From contig CP136890.1 of NCBI GenBank assembly GCA_034359265.1, forward strand, positions 102,387,501 to 102,451,500: 64,000 nucleotides of DNA, in the 5' to 3' direction. The position numbers and the translations under genes were made by a program. Origin of the DNA: Canna indica. Lineage: Eukaryota > Streptophyta > Magnoliopsida > Zingiberales > Cannaceae. The notes below the pieces were generated by a model. It had not been told where the DNA came from. It was given only the letters and a program-made list of their open reading frames with translations, and searched no databases. Of this stretch, positions 12,901-24,110 are shown one piece after another; the stretch's first letter is position 1; the number at the start of each line of letters is the position of its first letter.

Positions 12901-13145
12901 CTCAAGGTATTGGGAAAAAGCACAAAACGCTGACAGAGGAAGTGAGACAAGATGGGAGCTTGCCTTCGCTGGGAGACAAGGGATCCGATGACACTGTTAT
13001 ACTCGGAGATATTGTTGGCGTAATTCCTCTTCGCGTACTCAGCCGTATCCGCAGAGAAGGGCCGCGATTTGGTCAGAAGAGGTAGCAAGCGGCCACGGCG
13101 AACTACATGGACCAAAAATTGCGTGATTTTGATATGAGATTGCAA
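6991..13145 (-). CDS. Mitochondrial PPR protein, At4g35850-like (12 exons)
   Basis: Twelve minus-strand exons join in frame to 447 residues: 13145-12964, 12879-12717, 12552-12487, 12305-12208, 11705-11588, 11509-11303, 11206-11130, 8766-8676, 7958-7893, 7797-7720, 7417-7316, 7086-6991. The protein has a basic N-terminus that suits a mitochondrial presequence, then EYAKRNYANNISEYNSVI and pentatricopeptide-type helical repeats such as DGVQPLRDTFHALIVGTMK and LPPDVNLYNFLISTCGK. Order, wording and length match my memory of Arabidopsis At4g35850 (about 444 residues), an organellar PPR protein; its RNA target is unknown to me. Multi-intron structure is unusual for PPR genes. Intron 1 (12963-12880) has a GC donor, AG|GCAAGC. 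Intron 7 (11129-8767, 2.4 kb) is swollen by repeats and a TIR element. Confidence 0.92.
8253..8308. repeat. Perfect 28-bp tandem duplication in a PPR-gene intron
   Basis: The 28-bp unit beginning AGGGAGGGGAAAATGGG occurs twice in direct succession (8253-8280, 8281-8308) without mismatch. It lies in the intron between exons at 8676 and 7958. The purine-rich, G-run content is distinctive in this AT-rich intron. Confidence 0.9.
9221..10030. repeat. Diverged tandem pair of about 400-bp repeats in the PPR intron
   Basis: Two diverged direct copies lie at about 9221-9600 and 9624-10030. They share blocks such as GAGTTATTTGG, CACAAATTCTCTCAAA, TAGATAATTCTTA, TATTTATTCAA and CATCCAAA in the same order. 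A partial third match (CAAACATCCAAAGCAGGC) follows near 10036. This looks like a duplicated transposon remnant; the family is not recognised. Confidence 0.75.
10084..10842. mobile_element. Putative non-autonomous TIR element (about 0.76 kb) in the PPR intron
   Basis: The left end (about 10087-10135, TTGTGTTTTTCATGG) matches the reverse complement of the right end (about 10797-10840, TTGTGTTTGTTTCATGG), with gaps, over about 45 bp. The interior (10150-10680) is extremely AT-rich, full of ATAATATTAT-like palindromes, and has no coding potential. This is the structure of a MITE-like DNA element. I could not define a target-site duplication. Confidence 0.6.
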
Positions 13146-13246
13146 TAGGACGTCGAAAATGAAGAAAATAAAATGAACTTGAATGGATCAGGCGATCGAT
13201 TTAACTGCTTACATGTGAAGTTCTTTAAAATGTTCATGGCGAATTG

Positions 13247-13276
13247 GTGTGTGTGTGTGAGAGAGAGAGAGAGAGA
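13247..13276. repeat. (GT)n-(GA)n microsatellite
   Basis: A GT run followed directly by a GA run lies upstream of the PPR gene's ATG at 13145, in its likely promoter or 5' leader. Confidence 0.9.
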
Positions 13277-14860
13277 TGGAAACGGGGGCCGGTTCGATTT
13301 AACGTTAGGGTTTTAGAATAGTGACTCAGTAAGTGCAGGAGAAAAGGAACCAGTTTCTCAATCAACCCTTAAAAAACTTATAATTACATATAAGACCTTT
13401 CTATCTTCGGGCATTCAATTGTTGATCGCCAACCGTGAGTAATATAGTTGATGATAATATCTTATATATTTTTTAGAGATTTGAAATTTAAATCCCAATA
13501 TACAATTTCTTCAGGTTTTTTTTAAAAAAATATATTCAATTATTGATTTCAAAATTCAAATTGGTCATTGACCCGGTGAAAATAAAGATGATAACGGATA
13601 AGATACGACACGAATAAAAAAGAGCATTGATTTGTTGAATGAAATTGAAGGATAAAAAACAAGAGGATAAGAAATGAGAAAATGTCAAGTTAAGATTTTA
13701 TTCTTAAAAAATCTCATGACGTCATGTTTTGCAGATTCATTAGTTTTCTTTTTAGATTTAAAAAATAATTCACAATGCTATCTTAAAATGCTTTATTTCA
13801 AAATAATTATTCTCAAAACAGCTTTTTTTCAAAGTACAATAGAAAATATCTTTTTTGACTGATTTTTTTCAAAGAAGGATAGAGAGTTTTTTTTACTAAA
13901 ATTATTTTAAAAAATAATTTATAAAAGATAAAACAATCTGGAACATAGCCTAAATAAAATCAAAAAAATAATTAAAAAAATCATAGCTCGACAAGAATAA
14001 TTCTTACGTTAACAGTTCTACAAAAGAATCAATTGTACGTAATTTAATATATAAGTTTTATAAGATGAATCAATTGGATTATTTAAAAAAAATGATTGTA
14101 TTTTTAATATATATAAGTTTTATAAGATGGAGGAGGTTAGACCGTTAGAATAAGTACAAAAAATGAAAATATAATTTAGATAAATTAGAAGATGATCCGT
14201 GTTATACAGTATAATTATATGAGCACTAGTAATATCTATTTCTACTAAAAAATGAGTACTCCTAGTCCCCTTGTTCATCTCATTCGGATCACAAATTCAT
14301 CATCGAACAGAAGGATATAATCAAAGTTTGGATCAAATATAATTAATCGAGTTAAAAAAAAATGGTCTCCTCTATCTTCAACAAACATATACATATAACA
14401 TATGGGATGCATGGTTAATGCATACATGAAAAACGATCAACTTTAAATTAACTCATTCAGTGTCCAGTTATCTCCTATACTTAGGAAAAAAAGAAACTTT
14501 GTAACTAAAACTAGTGTAATAATCAGAACCTTTCACCAAAAATAAGTATGCTGATCAGCAATGCATTCAACTGGCTGCATTACGAAACTTAAAAATGCCT
14601 GTAGATTACAAAGGAAGCTATACTGAACTACTGATGAGCTTTGGCAAGTATTCCTATTTATCACAAAACAAACATACAACAAAAGATTTGTAGGAAAAAG
14701 AATTAGAAGCTGCAAATCCTCATAACACTCCATATATAGCACATTGAAAGTTCAATATTCTAAAACTAATCACATTACCCTCTTTTGAAATCAAATTGGA
14801 AGTAGAAGCCTTTTTAGATGAGGATTGAAGAACAAATGTTGATTGTTCTCATCGCAAGTT
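13277..14860. other. Intergenic AT-rich DNA, no gene seen
   Basis: This region is dominated by A/T runs. A block near 13430-13500 (ATAGTTGATGATAATATC) resembles, in reverse complement, one near 51195-51225 and so is probably a dispersed repeat. A short phrase, ATATAAGTTTTATAAGATG, occurs twice (14050-14068, 14109-14128). No exon was recognised. Confidence 0.55.
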
Positions 14861-14870
14861 GGTCCATAAT

Positions 14871-15015
14871 CTAGTTCAAATTGCTGGTCTCCCAGAAACA
14901 TGTTATCGCATATATAATCCCGGTCTCACTATTAGCAGCAGTCTCCAGCCGCAGGTTCTCCTTCAGCTGTGTCAAGATTTCAGGCATTGTAGGCATCTGG
15001 TCAGATGAAGGCATT
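14871..15015 (-). other. Exon-like segment, unassigned
   Basis: On the minus strand a reading frame ending at the TAG at 14871-14873 contains SSDQMPTMPEILTQLKENL and further residues with a protein-like composition. A second open stretch (about 15193-15100) reads VHHRLARRNTVDRVDAKLQL before a stop. Both look like exons of a real or decayed gene, but I do not recognise the family and could not link them with good splice sites. Confidence 0.3.
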
Positions 15016-15030
15016 GTGCATCTCGGTACT

Positions 15031-15147
15031 GCATCCTCAATCTTCTACACATAATTTACATTGTAATCACCTTACAACTTGGCATCATCCTCAATCTTCT
15101 AAACAGAGTTCACATTCCAATCGCCTTGCAAGTTGCAACTTGGCATC
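15031..15147. repeat. Tandem duplication of about 55 bp
   Basis: Two direct copies starting CCTCAATCTTCTA and ending CAACTTGGCATCA lie at about 15031-15084 and 15089-15147, with several substitutions and a small indel. They overlap the exon-like segment on the minus strand. Confidence 0.8.
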
Positions 15148-15917
15148 AACACGATCAACAGTGTTTCTTCTGGCCAGCCTGTGGTGCACCCGTTGGACTA
15201 TGTGATTAGCTCCATAAGCATCAATCTGAAGCTATTCATATCACTTACAATTATTTGGTTGGTAGGTAGACTAGTACCTGAAAAAGTGCAAAAAAAAGAT
15301 AACATTTATCCACTTATTCAGAATGTATTGATTTTTAATTCTGTCTACGTGTGAGTTAATTTTTATCTCACTTTCTGATGTGGTTAACAATGTTAGTGGA
15401 TTACCTTAGTTGTTTTCTGCATACTTTCTTCATGTCATATTTACAATTTTACAAACACATAATAAGTGTTAGTTTAGTTAACCGCAACAGGCATGAGACG
15501 CTTTCCAGATCACATGGAAGCAGGAGTTAAAATCTTGTACATGTACCAGAGATACCATACCAACACTCACTTCAATTCAAAATAGAAGGGATATTGTACC
15601 CAGATGTCCATGGTTTCACTATAAAGCTTGTTTTTGTAGTATAAATGTTAGTTTAAAAGCTAAATTAGATAAAACTTAATTAAAAGGATAGACAAACTCA
15701 AATAACTTTAATTAATATGTTGCATTTATATGAAATTCAAATGTAGAAATTAAAACTAAGAACTAACATGTAAAAATATGTTATACAAGAGTTACAACTC
15801 GCATTGCTAGAAAAGATCATACTTCCATATTGAAACTTTGCAAGTCCAAAGAAATGAAAAGTGGTGAGCATTGTTAACAGTGGCTTTTGAGTATTTGGAT
15901 GCATCACAATATCCTCT

Positions 15918-17630
15918 AACCAAATGTTACTTTAACTGGATAATCCCCCACCATAAACAACCAAACTGCAATAAATACATTGCCAAGTACTGAATTTCTT
16001 CATCTGCCTAGAAACCTTAACAAGACAGATCAATGTACGACATCAGCTACCTTTACAAAGTAGAGAAGATGAGTATGTCATCTCTACCAAATTGCTAATT
16101 TCCTAACAAAGATAATAACACTTAAAATGTTGTAAATTAACTCAAAACCTATAATACATTAGAACATTATTATTTTTCCAACAATCATTATTAATATTTC
16201 ACCATTTTAATTAAATAACATTTACCGACAAGTTGGCTTCACTTTTTTTAATTGATGGAGATAAATAGATAATAAAGGGGGTAATGTTGCCGTTAGGATA
16301 GAAGTATACCAAATTACTAATTATCCTAGTAAAGGAATAAAAGTTTAGAATATTCCAGCTTACTCAAAGCCTCCTAAAAGATTAGACTTCAAAGGGCATG
16401 TGAGAGCTGCTTTCTTATTTTTGCCAACAGTCATCCAAAGTTCACTATTTAAATTAATGACTTTGACCTGCAAGTTGGCTTCATAACTTGTTCAAAAGGA
16501 CAAAGACATAAGAGAAAATAAATCAGAAGTGTCTTAACTGTATCAAGTTACCGATTATACAAACAAAGATAATAAAGTTCAGAATATTGCAGCTAACCCA
16601 AGCCTACTAAAAGGAAGTGTTTAAGAAGCATGGGAGAACTGCATTCGTAACGTGTTCTTTTTTGAAGGATAGAAACGAAAAAGAAAATAAGTGTCACAAA
16701 AGCTATATATGTGTATGAAAATTGAAAACAGTAAAACCATCAAGTTTAAAACTTTAACTGGATGATCCCCCAGCAAATGTTGCTTTAACTGGATGATCAT
16801 ATCTCTAACCAAATGTTGCTTTAACTGGATGATCCCCCACCACAAACAACCAAACTGCAATAAATACATTGCCAGGTGCTGAATTTCTTCATCTGCTTAC
16901 AAAGCTTAACAAGACAGATCAATGTACGACATCAGCCACCTTTACGAAGTAGATAAGATGAGTATGTCATCTCTACCAAATTGCTAATTTCCTAACAAAG
17001 ATAATAACACTTAAAATGTTGTAAATTAAATCAAAACCAATACATTAGAACATTATTTTTTTCCAACAATCACTATTAATATTTCACCATTTTAATTAAA
17101 TAACATTTACCGACAAGTTGGCTTCATTTTTTTTAATTGATGGAAATAAATAGATAATAAAGGGGGTAATGTTGCCAATAAGATAAATTATACCAAATTA
17201 CTACTTATCCTAGTAAAGGAATAAAAGTTTAGAATATTGCAGCTTACTCAAAACCTCCTAAAAGATTAGACTTCAAGGGGAATGTGAGAGCTGCTTTCTT
17301 ATTTTTGCCAACAGTCATCCAAAGTTCACTATTTAAATTAATGAGTTTGACCTGCAAGTTGGCTTCATAACTTGTTCAAAAGGACAAAGACATAAGAGAA
17401 AATAAATCAGAAGTGTCTTAACTGTATCAAGATACCAATTATACTAACAAAGATAATAAAGTTCAGAACATTGCAGCTAACTCAAGCCTACTAAAAGGAA
17501 GTTTTTAAGAAGCATGGGAGAACTGCATGTTCTTTTTTGAAGGATAGAAACGAAAAAGAAAATAAGTGTCACAAAAGCTATATATGTGTATGAAAATTGC
17601 AAAACAGTAAAATCATCACGTTTAAAACTT
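15918..17630. repeat. Direct tandem duplication of about 0.85 kb
   Basis: The block 15918-16757 is repeated at 16807-17630 with high identity and an offset of about 886-889 bp; for example AGATCAATGTACGACATCAG occurs at 16027 and 16916. A short phrase, TTTAACTGGATGATCC, occurs additionally between the copies (about 16754-16830), giving four related copies in all. The block has no coding potential that I can recognise. It lies just 3' of the small membrane-protein gene. Copy divergence is a few percent, with small indels, so the event is fairly recent. Confidence 0.93.
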
Positions 17631-17646
17631 TCTAACGAGTGCGCCC

Positions 17647-18462
17647 TTATCCTGTGCGAGAATTCTTACGGGGTCTCCAATGAAAAGGAGATCTTTCGTG
17701 TGGATTTTTATTGGTTATAACATTCTTAGTAATCACAAACACACGAAGAGCATATCCAACACTAGTACAACCAAGGGCGCCAACAAATGCAGAAAAAACA
17801 ATCCCATTGCTCAGATTACAAGCAAGAGTTCACCAAACAATTATTGAAAAAATCTAATGCATCATATCTCTTCCATCTCAACTCAAAAAAAAGCGAGCTC
17901 CGTGTACACTTTGTTGGGAGTTGGGACTGAATTGAGTCGCTCCTTTCATCTGTGATTTAAATATAAAGGAATACCGAGTGCTATGGAAACTAAAATAGAT
18001 AGCATAGTCACATTTCAATAAAGAAACCGTTTGATAACTGATGGACCAGAATTCAGTAATCAGATTGAGTAAAATACACATCCGGTTTAGTGCTCCTAGT
18101 CCTAGAACTATATCAGCTTTAAATCCCAATAACTCGGAGCGCGTGTATCCTTTCAGGTGTACATATCATTGGGAACTCAGATGAACCAATGATTTGTATC
18201 ACAGATTGATCATGTCACTGTGAAATGACAATAACCTCGTTTAGCAATTATTTATTTTTAAGCAGAGTGGAAGGAGGAGGGTACCGATGCGGACGGACAC
18301 CGTAGTTTGCCGAAGGAATTCAAGATTCTCTACTACGAAGTGCGAACCCAGCCACTGCTTTCGATCTGGGGGTAGACGATATCACAAAATTGAAATAAAG
18401 ATCTATTAAGGGGACGGATTAACTGAAGATAGCTTACATTTTGTGGGACGGATTTCCGCCAT
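17647..18462 (-). CDS. Small predicted membrane protein (4 exons, tentative)
   Basis: I do not recognise this family. Minus-strand exons 18462-18438 (MAEIRPTK), 18365-18285 (RKQWLGSHFVVENLEFLRQ...), a 16-nt microexon 18149-18134 and 17809-17647 join in frame to 94 residues ending PRKNSRTG. The last exon carries one clear hydrophobic helix (GIVFSAFVGALGCTSVGYAL) followed by a basic tail, suggesting a single-pass organelle or ER membrane protein. The first exon follows a GC-rich leader and has a good donor (AAAT|GTAAGC). The microexon, with its weak donor, is the least certain part; exons 1, 2 and 4 are better supported. It is transcribed divergently from RPAC2. Confidence 0.5.
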
Positions 18463-20130
18463 CTCTTCTCGCCGTCGTCGAGGAAAGGGCGACGGGAAGA
18501 GGAGAGGCATTGTCTGCGTCTTATCTTCTTGGAAAACTCACTTTACTTCGCTGGCTGGTCAAACCTTAATAAGAAGCACGAATGGGCCGGGTCTACCCAT
18601 AGGTGGCACGAACCCGGTCCGAAAGGAGGCTTGCTTGACCCGATCCGGAAATTTCGAGCATTTTTCGGACTGAGCCGGGCTCGGCACATGCACGAGGCGA
18701 CGGGCCGCCGCTAGGCCTGCGCAAGGCTGCAGATATTGGATCCATTATCCGCATCTTAAATTACAATAATGCCCCCAGAAAGACTCTAGAATATAATGTA
18801 CATGTTATATCTATTATTGTAATTTTCTTAGTGCCCTCGCTAAACTCGCTCCCCTCCTCGCTCGATAGCCGCCAACCCCATTACTGCCCGACACCCTCCC
18901 TCACACCTCTCCGACACCCGACCCGGCGGCACCTCGCGCTCCTCCCTAACCGAGCCGACACCCTCATACCCCACCGCGCGGCGCTCCAGATCCGTCGCTC
19001 CTGCCCCACCACGAGGCGGTTCAGATCGGGCGTTCTTGGATTTGAATTATTGCGTTCTGTATCAGCGAACTCGCTCGGTATGTTCTCTTCCAGTTGTTTC
19101 ATTTACAAAAAAAAATGTTCATCATTCTTGCCTTATTGGATTGGAATTATTGCCTTCTGTATTAGTGAAATTTACTCACTCATTTAGTATATTTTTCCAA
19201 CATAGTAAACAGCGGAGCGAAGAGACAAAGAGCTTGTTCTTTTCCTCTGCTGCTTGGTGAGTTGAGGAAACCACAAGAGCTGAGATTAGTCAATGGGCTA
19301 ACAAGGCTCCAACTTCCAATAAGATCCTTAAAACTAGTTTTTAAATTTTCAAACATTTGAAACGAAAAATATGTCAAATTCCAACAAAAATAATAATAAA
19401 GGGGGTATTAACTGCATTAACTGATCTTTAGGTTTAAGCACATATAGTTCAAGCACTTGAGCAGATTGGTTGTCCATTAAATGAGACAAACTGGTTGAGT
19501 TCTTGGGAAAACAAAAAGAAAGGAAAACCTAGGTTACTGAGAGTAGCAATCAGTTTAATAATTTATTTTTGACAATTTAATACTATTCTTAATAAAAAAA
19601 GGTTGTCATATTCTCGTGAAGTTGTGATATCATTTACTGGATCAAAAAATTCTGTTTAGTTGAGATTAGTTTTTGGTTTCCATATAACTTATGTTTTTTT
19701 GACTGAGTAGATGAATGAAAAGTAAAAGAGAGGGGTCTTATATTTCTCTTATGTTCTTCATTGCTAAAGTTGAGAAAATATTATGCAGTTGAACTAGGAC
19801 TTTTGTTATGAATAATATTTTGATCTTACTGCTAAATCTGGGCTATTTTTTTCATTTACATGAATCTTTCAGAGGTGCATAAATTTGGTAATAAGATCTT
19901 CTAAATTATTCTCAGCTAAACTAAAAGGTGAATCATGAAGTCATAGTCTTGTAATGTAAAATGTTGAAACTATGAAGGTTATGCACTTAATGCTTTTGTA
20001 TACTTTGTAGAGTCTTACACTCTTACGGATTACGATCTTACAAACTGATCTTATGGACCCTCTACCATTCCTATGTAGGATTGTTATTGACCTTAACAAC
20101 CTTGTATGTGCTTGAGTTTGTAGATTTACG
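18463..20130. promoter_or_regulatory. Shared upstream region and RPAC2 5' leader with introns
   Basis: This divergent spacer separates the minus-strand gene starting at 18462 from RPAC2. It is GC-rich at 18440-18720 and again at 18830-19077, where a pyrimidine-rich, non-coding-looking exon ends in a donor (CTCG|GTATGT). An acceptor (GTTTGTAG) at 20123 lies 7 bp before the RPAC2 ATG, so a 5' UTR intron of about 1 kb is likely. A second possible leader exon is 19202-19256, ending at a GTGAGT donor. The phrase TTGGATTTGAATTATTGCGTTCTGTAT near 19030 recurs, diverged, near 19137. Confidence 0.5.
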
Positions 20131-22515
20131 ATGGAGCATGGGTCTGTGTCAGATTTGAGCTCCTCAACATTTTCCTTGATGGATGAGGACCATACATTAG
20201 CAAACTCAGTCAGATTCACGCTAAATCAAGAGTAAGCTTTTTATTGTACATCAATTCATATCTTTTTTACATATATACACACAGATGCCTGTTGTTATGT
20301 AGTAATCACTGTTGTGGTCTAATCTAAACCAATGAAGATTTCTGTTTCTAGTCTAGATTAAGTACTTGCAACTTTATATGATCCCTACAGTATGAAGAAC
20401 GTACATTTACTACAATATTCAGAACGCCATTGATATGACTATTTTCTGTAATATCAGTATATGACATGTATTTTAAGATTATTATAAAAAATGCACATTT
20501 AATAACTTTTCCATTGTAAAGTTAATATGTTTCTAGACTATATAGGCTATATTAAATACTTGCAACTTCGTATGATGCCTATTATACGAAGAATGTACAT
20601 TTACTAAACTATTGAGTGCATCACATTGATGTCTTTCTGTAATATCAGTATATGACATATTTACATGTAAGTGGACGTGTTTGGCTACTAATGTGTCTAG
20701 ACATTGGGGAGGTTCCTTGCACATGGTACAGGAACATTTCAATCTTTATGTTGGTCAATATCATTTTCGGTGTTTACATCTGATTCTATGGCACATACTG
20801 AGAGCTAATGGAGTAATACTTGTCAATCTTTATGTTGGTTTATATCACTTTCAGCATTTACATTTGATCCCAATAGCACATACTGAGAGCTAGTGGAGTA
20901 ATACTTGTCCACATACATAATTTTCTTCATACTATAGAGGGTGATGGTGGATCCTCCTCATGATATTCTTTATTTAATCTAGTTCATTGTTTGCCCACTG
21001 CTTTAGATTATAGAACCCTATCATGAATTTCTTAGAGGGAATCAAATATTATTTCATTCCACAGATTTGTGATACAATACCAAAATAAATTGCTGAGGAA
21101 TTGAAAAATATATCATTCCTTTGTGGTTTTCTCTTTGCACATTGGCTGATGATAATGATAAGGTGTTTAATGTTTGCATTTCTTTTAGATTCTTAATTTT
21201 AGTTGTCTTCATGCAAACCAAAACATACTCACTTATACTTGTTTATGCAGTCCAAGGGTGTCATTTTGTGGGTACAGCATTCCTCATCCTTCAGATAACA
21301 AGGTCAATATAAGAGTTCAAACTACAGGTATGTACAAGTATTTAATCATGTGTTTGTGTTTGAATTAGTTATTCATCGTTCATATAAGTTTCATGGTGAT
21401 TCTTGTGTAGTCGTTCTACTCTACATAACATAATGAGGTTACGAGATAAGTATATTATTATTAATTTTTCATGCAAATTGGGTTATGCTGTTCTTATTGT
21501 TATTGGTGGTGGTGGTGGTTATGACTTGTGAGTTTGTCAATGAGGCAAACTTCTTCAGTGGAATTCTTTTGCATGGACTTTATTGTTTTGATGGATTATG
21601 ATATTTTTCATTAGCGATGTAAAACTACAATTTATAGGTATATTCCTTATTCCATCTGTATGCATGTGAAAAAGGTCTGACCAGTGAACTAAAGGCTTGG
21701 CCAATGATAATTCTCGGGAAGATCAGTTGTAGCACTGCCTTCAGCATTTTGTGGAAATACCATTTTTGTGACTCGATATTCTTAACATTAACTGTGTGTT
21801 AACAACCTTATAAAAACACTTCTTATCTATTGTATTTTAGGACAGAGCAATAGGGATGTGATACCAGGTCCGTGGTTGCCCAGCTGCTTGGACAATCATT
21901 TAATTTATTAGTGTTTACAATATGTATATATAATCCCACAATCCAAGTATATGGATGGTATTTGGAAGATTTCTCTTGAGAAAATGATGAATTACTGATG
22001 AGGAAATGAATGAAATTTGGTTTAATTAGTATGAAAATTGCACATAAAACGCTGGGGAATTTGATATATTTTTTATTTTAAAGTTTGCCTCGTAACTGGA
22101 GGATGTTGTTGGTGTTCGGTCGTAACTCATGATGCAGTTACTATAAATTTGTGGCCAGCAATGTTTTAGCATCTCCAGCTAACTAACTAATCTATTACCT
22201 AGTTTGTACAATTATCGCTACACTTTTTTCAGTTTGGCTTGCACGTGCGCCTGTTCTGTGACTGCAACCAAATATATCTCATCATACTGAGAGATGAGCT
22301 CTTGCTCTAGTTGCAGTTTTAAAAATCTTTATTCCAACATGGAATAACCAATTTTTGTATTTGGGTGTACAGGTGATCCAGCAAGTGATGTGCTAAAGGA
22401 TGGGCTTCAGAGTCTGACGGTGATGTGCCAACATGTTAGGTCTACATTTAATAAATCCGTGGATGATTTTAAAGCTACTAAACCTCATGAAAGCATGAAG
22501 ATAGATACTCCATGA
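20131..22515 (+). CDS. RPAC2: RNA polymerase I and III subunit RPAC2 (AC19), RPB11-like
   Basis: Three exons (20131-20231, 21251-21327, 22373-22515) join in frame to 106 residues. The protein is the RPB11-like alpha-type subunit that pairs with AC40 to nucleate assembly of RNA polymerases I and III in the nucleus. The signature DEDHTLANSVRFTLNQD (residues 18-34) is the RPB11/AC19 dimerisation motif, followed by GYSIPHPSDNKVNIRVQTTG and CQHVRSTF, all in family order. All splice sites are GT-AG. At 106 residues it is near the short end for plant AC19. The start is chosen because MEHGS is the usual N-terminus and an acceptor lies just upstream. Confidence 0.95.
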
Positions 22516-24110
22516 ACTAGACATGATCACTTTGTTGACATTCCTTTCCATTTTGTAGTTGCTTGTATCAGGAGCTGCATTTTGTTGGTTTGCTCTGTAG
22601 ACTTATTTGGAAGGCATATATAGATATAGATATGTCAAAGATAGCTAACAAGAAGCAAAAAACATTTTCTTTTGATACAATGTCTTGGTGAATGGTGAGC
22701 TTCTTTTCAAATTCTTTTAGCTACGAAAATTTTCCAATATTTTTTACCAAATGTACTCATGGTTGCTTGAATTCTGCAATCTATTGTAAGATAAATGAGA
22801 TTCTTACAAAAATGTCCATTGCTGATGGTAGCTAATATTAGTTACATTATGAATTTTTTTATTTGTTATAATCGTAGTATTGTTGAAAATTCGTACTTTA
22901 TTATTGTCTTCATCAATTATCTATAGTAAGTTTTTATGATTTTGTTTGTAAATTTTTAGTAATGTTAAGTGCTCGAGAAGTGTGAAATTTAAAATGTCAT
23001 CTATTGTTTGTTATCATATATATATATATATATATATTATTATACAGTTTTTAATTTTATTTATTTATTTATTTTATTATTATGCAGTGTGGATATGAAT
23101 ATATATATATATATGGTGTGAATTAGGATGATTTAATATAAACTTGGATGCAAACATGCGGATGTGAAACATGGTGTGGATGCGGATGATTTAATATCCA
23201 CATTCAATCCGCTTCGATCCCTAATTGCATTGCATCTCTTGAAATGCATGTGACCAAATGCCAAATTAACATCATCACTTGCAATCGTTGTTGACTACCT
23301 TTTGACCCCCTCTTCTCCAGAGGATCTGCGATAGTAAGAAAAATTCCCGTTGCTTCTTGACAAAAGCAAAATATATGTAAAATATAATTAATATAATTAA
23401 TATAATTAAATTTTATTTATAAATTTATATTTTAAACATATATAATATAACATGATTTTTTTATATAATTTATAATTTATTATATATAAAAAATAATTTT
23501 TGATTGTAGTTAATATAAGCGCAAATACAATGATAAATATCTTTTTTTCGTCAAATATAATGAAGGAACTAGGAAGTACAACTTATATAGATTCCCTAAA
23601 TTACTTTTTGCATTTCTACTTCATGCAAAATGTGGAAAGTGAATAAACCAAACAACGCATCTTTCGTCTACTTCCTCCAAAGTACAGCTTTCTACCTAAA
23701 ATTATATCTACCAAACAAGATCTTTGTCAATATTGTTGTGCCTTGTGCGCTAATAAATAAAACAAAGATTGAGATTTTATGGGGATATTAAATTATCCAT
23801 TGGATGCACCATATAGTTTGGCAAGTAGCCATTGAATTCGAGAAGCCAAAGAGTATCCCGAAGAAACATTTATAAAAAAGAGGACATAAGCGAAACGCAA
23901 GTCATCCACAAAAAATAATTAACAATTACAGTTGCATGCCTCAAAGTAGGATCATAAGAAATAAACTCATACTTGACCGCTGCAATGCGTCTTGTTTATT
24001 AAACCAATGTACTTTTAACATCGACAATTGGTTATTTGCTACTGACGAAGAGAAGATGCCGTATCCAGAGCTTCAAAATTGCCAACTATGGATACTTGTA
24101 GGAACACAAA
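22516..24110. other. Intergenic region between convergent RPAC2 and MPP alpha
   Basis: No gene is seen. It holds the 3' UTR of RPAC2 (to about 22700), an (AT)n microsatellite at 23017-23037 and a second short AT run at 23101-23114, AT-rich repeats (23370-23500) and the 3' UTR of the minus-strand peptidase gene just below 24111. Confidence 0.6.

Noticed and set aside
18831..19187. 118-codon plus-strand frame in the RPAC2 leader
   Set aside because: It is proline/arginine/serine-rich, crosses a likely splice donor at 19078 and looks like untranslated leader.
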